Source: Candidatus Omnitrophota bacterium (GTDB lineage Bacteria; Omnitrophota; Gorgyraeia; Gorgyraeales; Gorgyraeaceae). Taken from it: a stretch of 8,935 nucleotides of DNA. This document shows positions 6,317 through 8,935 of this stretch, one piece after another. Below the pieces are notes generated by a model, which was not told the origin of the DNA, did not search any database, and saw nothing but the letters and a program-made list of their open reading frames with translations. Numbering within the stretch: position 1 is the stretch's first letter; each line of letters opens with the position of its first letter. The stretch is from NCBI GenBank assembly GCA_013202925.1, contig JABMRA010000069.1:1-8935 (forward strand), in the 5' to 3' direction. Position numbers and translations under genes: made by a program.

Positions 6317-7171
6317 ATGGCTAAAATCGGAATCATCGGCGGAAGCGGATTGTATCAGATAGATGGGATAACGCAGGTAAAAGAGGTTACACTCAGCACC
6401 CCGTTTGGCGATCCATCCGACAAATACATTACCGGCAAACTGGAAGGCGCGGACGTTGCGTTTTTGCCAAGGCATGGCAGAGGCCACAGGATATTGCCGA
6501 CAGAATTGAATTACAGAGCGAATATATACGGGATGAAAAAACTCGGCGTCGAGCAGATTGTATCCATGTCAGCGGTCGGCAGCTTCAAACAAGAGCTAAA
6601 GCCTCTCGACATAGTGCTTCCTGACCAGTTCGTTGACAGGACCAACCAGGCGCGCAAGACCACATTTTTCGGGGAAGGCATAGCCGCGCATATCAGTTTT
6701 GCCGAACCGGTCTGCGCGGATCTGCGAAAGGTGATCTACAGCGCAGGCAAGGACCTGGACGTTAAAATGCACGACAAAGGTACATACGTCAATATGGAAG
6801 GCCCTGCGTTTTCCACAAAGGCAGAGTCGCTCCTGTACAAAAGTTGGGGCATGGATATTATAGGTATGACCAATATGCCCGAGGCCCGCCTCGCCCGCGA
6901 GGCAGAGATGTGCTTTGCCACAGTCGCGTTCATCACGGACTACGACTGCTGGCACGGGGAGGCGGTCACTATTGACATGGTCATAGCAAATCTTACGAAA
7001 AACGTCGAGACCGCGAAACAACTGATCAAAAAGGTCGTGCCCATGCTTTCAGGCAAAAGAAATTGCGATTGTAAATCTGCCCTGAAACATGCTATTATAA
7101 CTGACAAAAAACTGATACCCGAAAAGAAGAAGAAGGACCTGGACATAATAATAGGGAAGTATATTAATTGA
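6317..7171 (+). CDS. mtnP: S-methyl-5'-thioadenosine phosphorylase (MTAP/PNP family)
   Basis: Cytoplasmic phosphorylase that splits methylthioadenosine, a by-product of polyamine synthesis, with phosphate into adenine and methylthioribose-1-phosphate for methionine and purine salvage. The 284-residue protein is of normal family length. It begins IGIIGGSGLY (4-13), followed by STPFGDPSD (27-35) and the phosphate-site block PRHGRGHRILPTELNYRANIYG (51-72). SAVGSFKQELKPLDIVLPDQF covers 85-105, YVNMEGPAFSTKAES 157-171 and IGMTNMPEARLAREAEMCFA 182-201. TDYDCWH (207-213) holds the Asp pair that family members use to recognise 6-aminopurines, favouring methylthioadenosine over guanosine or inosine. 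A 6-oxopurine phosphorylase of the same family is the main alternative. The C-terminal 40 residues are Lys-rich. The gene begins 10 bases after proC; no other methionine-salvage gene is visible here. Confidence 0.92.
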   Translation: MAKIGIIGGSGLYQIDGITQVKEVTLSTPFGDPSDKYITGKLEGADVAFLPRHGRGHRILPTELNYRANIYGMKKLGVEQIVSMSAVGSFKQELKPLDIVLPDQFVDRTNQARKTTFFGEGIAAHISFAEPVCADLRKVIYSAGKDLDVKMHDKGTYVNMEGPAFSTKAESLLYKSWGMDIIGMTNMPEARLAREAEMCFATVAFITDYDCWHGEAVTIDMVIANLTKNVETAKQLIKKVVPMLSGKRNCDCKSALKHAIITDKKLIPEKKKKDLDIIIGKYIN

Positions 7172-7198
7172 GGCTTAAAGCTTATAACTTACAGCTGA
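7172..7198. other. Short gap before ileS without a clear ribosome binding site
   Basis: Twenty-seven bases separate the phosphorylase stop from the ileS start. They include AAGCTTATAA and CAGCTG but no GGAGG-like sequence at a usable distance; GAGG at 7170-7173 is about 25 bases from the start. This contrasts with the strong sites before proC and mtnP. No promoter or terminator is evident. Confidence 0.5.
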
Positions 7199-8935
7199 AT
7201 GGATATGGATTATAAAAATACGCTGAATTTGCCGAAGACAAGTTTTCCGATGAAGGGGAACCTGCCTGTCAAGGAGCCGCAGATCCTTGCAGAGTGGGAG
7301 AAGCAGGACCTCTACGCAAAAATCCGCCAGAAACGCAGAGGCGCGCCGAAATACGTGCTCCACGACGGCCCGCCCTATGCAAACGGCAGCATACACATCG
7401 GCCACGCCCTGAACAAGACCCTAAAGGATATCGTCGTAAAATTCAAGACAATGCAGGGTTTTGACTCGCCGTACGTGCCTGGATGGGATTGCCACGGCAT
7501 GCCGATCGAACACCAGCTGTTCAAACAGATAAAAAAGACAAAACACGATGTGGATCAGAGGGAGTTCAGGAAGATGGCGCATGAGTTTGCAATGAAATTC
7601 GTGGGCGTGCAGAGAGATGAATTCAAACGGCTGGCTGTCTTTGGGGACTGGGACAGGCCGTACCTGACCCTGAATCCGGAATACGAGAAAGAGGTGGTGG
7701 CCAGCTTCAACAATCTTGCAAGGGAAGGATTCATCTATCGCGGGCTGAAGCCGATCAACTGGTGCGCCAGGTGCGAGACCGCGCTTGCAGAGGCAGAGGT
7801 GGAATACGAGGACCGTCTTTCACCGTCGATATACGTGAAGTTTAATGCCGGCGCTCGGACCTTTTTAGTCTGGACCACAACGCCATGGACGCTCGTTTCA
7901 AATGTTGCAGTCGCGGTGCATCCGGATCTAACATACGCAGAGTTCAAGACAGACAAAGGCGAAACATTTATTTTTGCAAACGACCTCCTGCCCAAGATGG
8001 AAGAAAAAATAGGCCTTAAAGGCAAGGTTGTCAAAAAAATAAAAGGCAAATCCTTTGAAGGCCAGACCGCGAGGCATCCGTTTTTGAATCGCGACGCAAA
8101 ACTGGTCCTGGCCGACTTTGTCTCAAGCGAAGAAGGGACCGGCTGTGTGCATATCGCGCCGGGCCATGGCCAGGAGGACTATGATGTCGGCCTGAAATAC
8201 AAACTCCCTGTGATCATGCCGGTCGACGAAAAGGGAAAATTTCTGAAATCAAAGGATTACGAGGTGCCCGAGTCCATAACAGGCAAAAATATATTCGACG
8301 CAAATAAAATAATCCTTAAGATCCTTGACGAGAAAAACGAGCTTTTATTTTCCGAGGAGACGACCCATTCATACCCGCACTGTTGGAGGTGTAAAGAGCC
8401 GCTTTTATTCCGCGCCACCAGACAGTGGTTCGTGAGCGTGGATAAAAATAATCTTCGCTCAAAGACCCTGCAGGAAATCAAAAAAATAAAATGGGTCCCT
8501 GCCATAGGCGAGAAACGTATCTCCAGTATGGTGGAGCTCAGGCCTGACTGGTGCCTTTCCAGGCAGCGCTACTGGGGCGTGCCGATACCTATACTATATT
8601 GCTCCTCCTGCGACAAAGAAATAATAGATGAAAAGGTGATGAAAAAGATAGAGGAGATCTTTGGAAAAGAAGGGTCTGATGCGTGGTTTTTGAAACAGGC
8701 ATCGGATTTCCTCCCGGCTGGTTTTAAATGCCCGGTATGCGGTAAAGGCGCCGGCGCCACCACATTCAAAAAAGAGACAGACATCCTGGACGTATGGTTT
8801 GAATCAGGCGCAAGCCACCAGGGCGTCCTGAAGATCCAGAAGGACCTGGGTTTTCCGGCAGACCTGTATCTGGAAGGAAGTGACCAGCACCGCGGCTGGT
8901 TCCAGACGTCTCTTTTGATCGGCATGGGCGTGGCA
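7199..8935 (+). CDS. ileS: Isoleucyl-tRNA synthetase, N-terminal 579 residues (runs off the window)
   Basis: Class I aminoacyl-tRNA synthetase that charges tRNA-Ile in the cytoplasm. The frame is open to the last base. Class I HIGH is at 66-69 within HDGPPYANGSIHIGHALNK, followed by YVPGWDCHGMPIEHQ (92-106), which is typical of IleRS. The editing (CP1) domain carries VWTTTPWTL at 224-232 and GTGCVHIAPGHGQEDYDVG at 313-331, the region that clears valyl-tRNA. Cys pairs at 189/192, 395/398, 468/471 and 511/514 suggest zinc-knuckle insertions common in the family. DILDVWFESG (528-537) and LEGSDQHRGWFQTSLL (558-573) precede the KMSKS loop, which lies beyond the edge with the anticodon-binding domain. 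About 60% of a roughly 930-residue protein is present. A TGA immediately before 7199 limits the start to 7199 or the ATG at 7205; neither has a clear ribosome binding site. No frameshift is seen. Confidence 0.96.
   Translation, partial: MDMDYKNTLNLPKTSFPMKGNLPVKEPQILAEWEKQDLYAKIRQKRRGAPKYVLHDGPPYANGSIHIGHALNKTLKDIVVKFKTMQGFDSPYVPGWDCHGMPIEHQLFKQIKKTKHDVDQREFRKMAHEFAMKFVGVQRDEFKRLAVFGDWDRPYLTLNPEYEKEVVASFNNLAREGFIYRGLKPINWCARCETALAEAEVEYEDRLSPSIYVKFNAGARTFLVWTTTPWTLVSNVAVAVHPDLTYAEFKTDKGETFIFANDLLPKMEEKIGLKGKVVKKIKGKSFEGQTARHPFLNRDAKLVLADFVSSEEGTGCVHIAPGHGQEDYDVGLKYKLPVIMPVDEKGKFLKSKDYEVPESITGKNIFDANKIILKILDEKNELLFSEETTHSYPHCWRCKEPLLFRATRQWFVSVDKNNLRSKTLQEIKKIKWVPAIGEKRISSMVELRPDWCLSRQRYWGVPIPILYCSSCDKEIIDEKVMKKIEEIFGKEGSDAWFLKQASDFLPAGFKCPVCGKGAGATTFKKETDILDVWFESGASHQGVLKIQKDLGFPADLYLEGSDQHRGWFQTSLLIGMGVA

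Noticed and set aside
7174..7198. AAGCTTATAA / CAGCTG stretch as an operator or repeat
   Set aside because: Only short imperfect symmetry and no second copy in the window.
230..8925. Many minus-strand open frames of 60-230 codons
   Set aside because: All lie opposite strongly supported plus-strand genes, show no recognisable domain and have compositions expected of antisense shadows.
1..8935. CRISPR array, tRNA/rRNA genes, insertion sequence or defence system
   Set aside because: No spaced direct repeats, cloverleaf, transposase motifs or defence domains were seen; all coding space is taken by housekeeping genes.

Overview
The window is a densely packed, single-strand run of housekeeping genes from a bacterial chromosome. 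It starts in the middle of a division and cell wall (dcw) cluster and ends inside ileS. In order it holds the last few codons of an unidentified upstream gene, murC, murB, ddl, ftsQ, ftsA, proC, an S-methyl-5'-thioadenosine phosphorylase gene (mtnP type) and the first 579 codons of ileS. Gaps between genes are 0 to about 63 bases and two junctions overlap (murC/murB by 4 nt, ddl/ftsQ by 7 nt), so the run looks like one co-transcribed unit. No promoter, canonical terminator, RNA gene, mobile element or CRISPR array is visible, and no gene-free stretch exceeds 300 bases.

The organism makes peptidoglycan with D-Ala-D-Ala and divides with an FtsA/FtsQ divisome. Base composition looks close to balanced by eye. 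Strong AGGAGG-type ribosome binding sites precede proC and mtnP. The gene set and the short palindromic repeats would fit an uncultivated Gram-negative lineage such as Omnitrophota, but this is a guess from style and no marker here settles it.

Region by region: 36-3274 encodes three consecutive cytoplasmic steps of peptidoglycan precursor synthesis (UDP-MurNAc-L-alanine ligase, UDP-MurNAc dehydrogenase, D-Ala-D-Ala ligase). 3268-5487 encodes the membrane-anchored division protein FtsQ and the actin-like membrane tether FtsA. ftsZ, which normally follows ftsA, is absent; proC follows after 12 bases. 5500-7171 holds proline synthesis and methylthioadenosine salvage, and 7199 to the end is isoleucyl-tRNA synthetase. 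proC and ileS are frequent members of the region downstream of ftsZ in other phyla, so this looks like a dcw cluster in which ftsZ and its usual neighbours were lost or moved and mtnP was gained.

The least ordinary signal is a set of short palindromes at gene junctions (1-27 as a half copy, 2276-2303, 4097-4137, 6260-6304). Two share an exact 14-base left arm. One forms the 3' end of the proC reading frame, coding for its last residues and contributing to its stop codon; the half copy at the window start appears to do the same for the upstream gene. I see no novel enzyme system; the repeat family and the ftsZ-less, divergent ftsA are the points worth checking.
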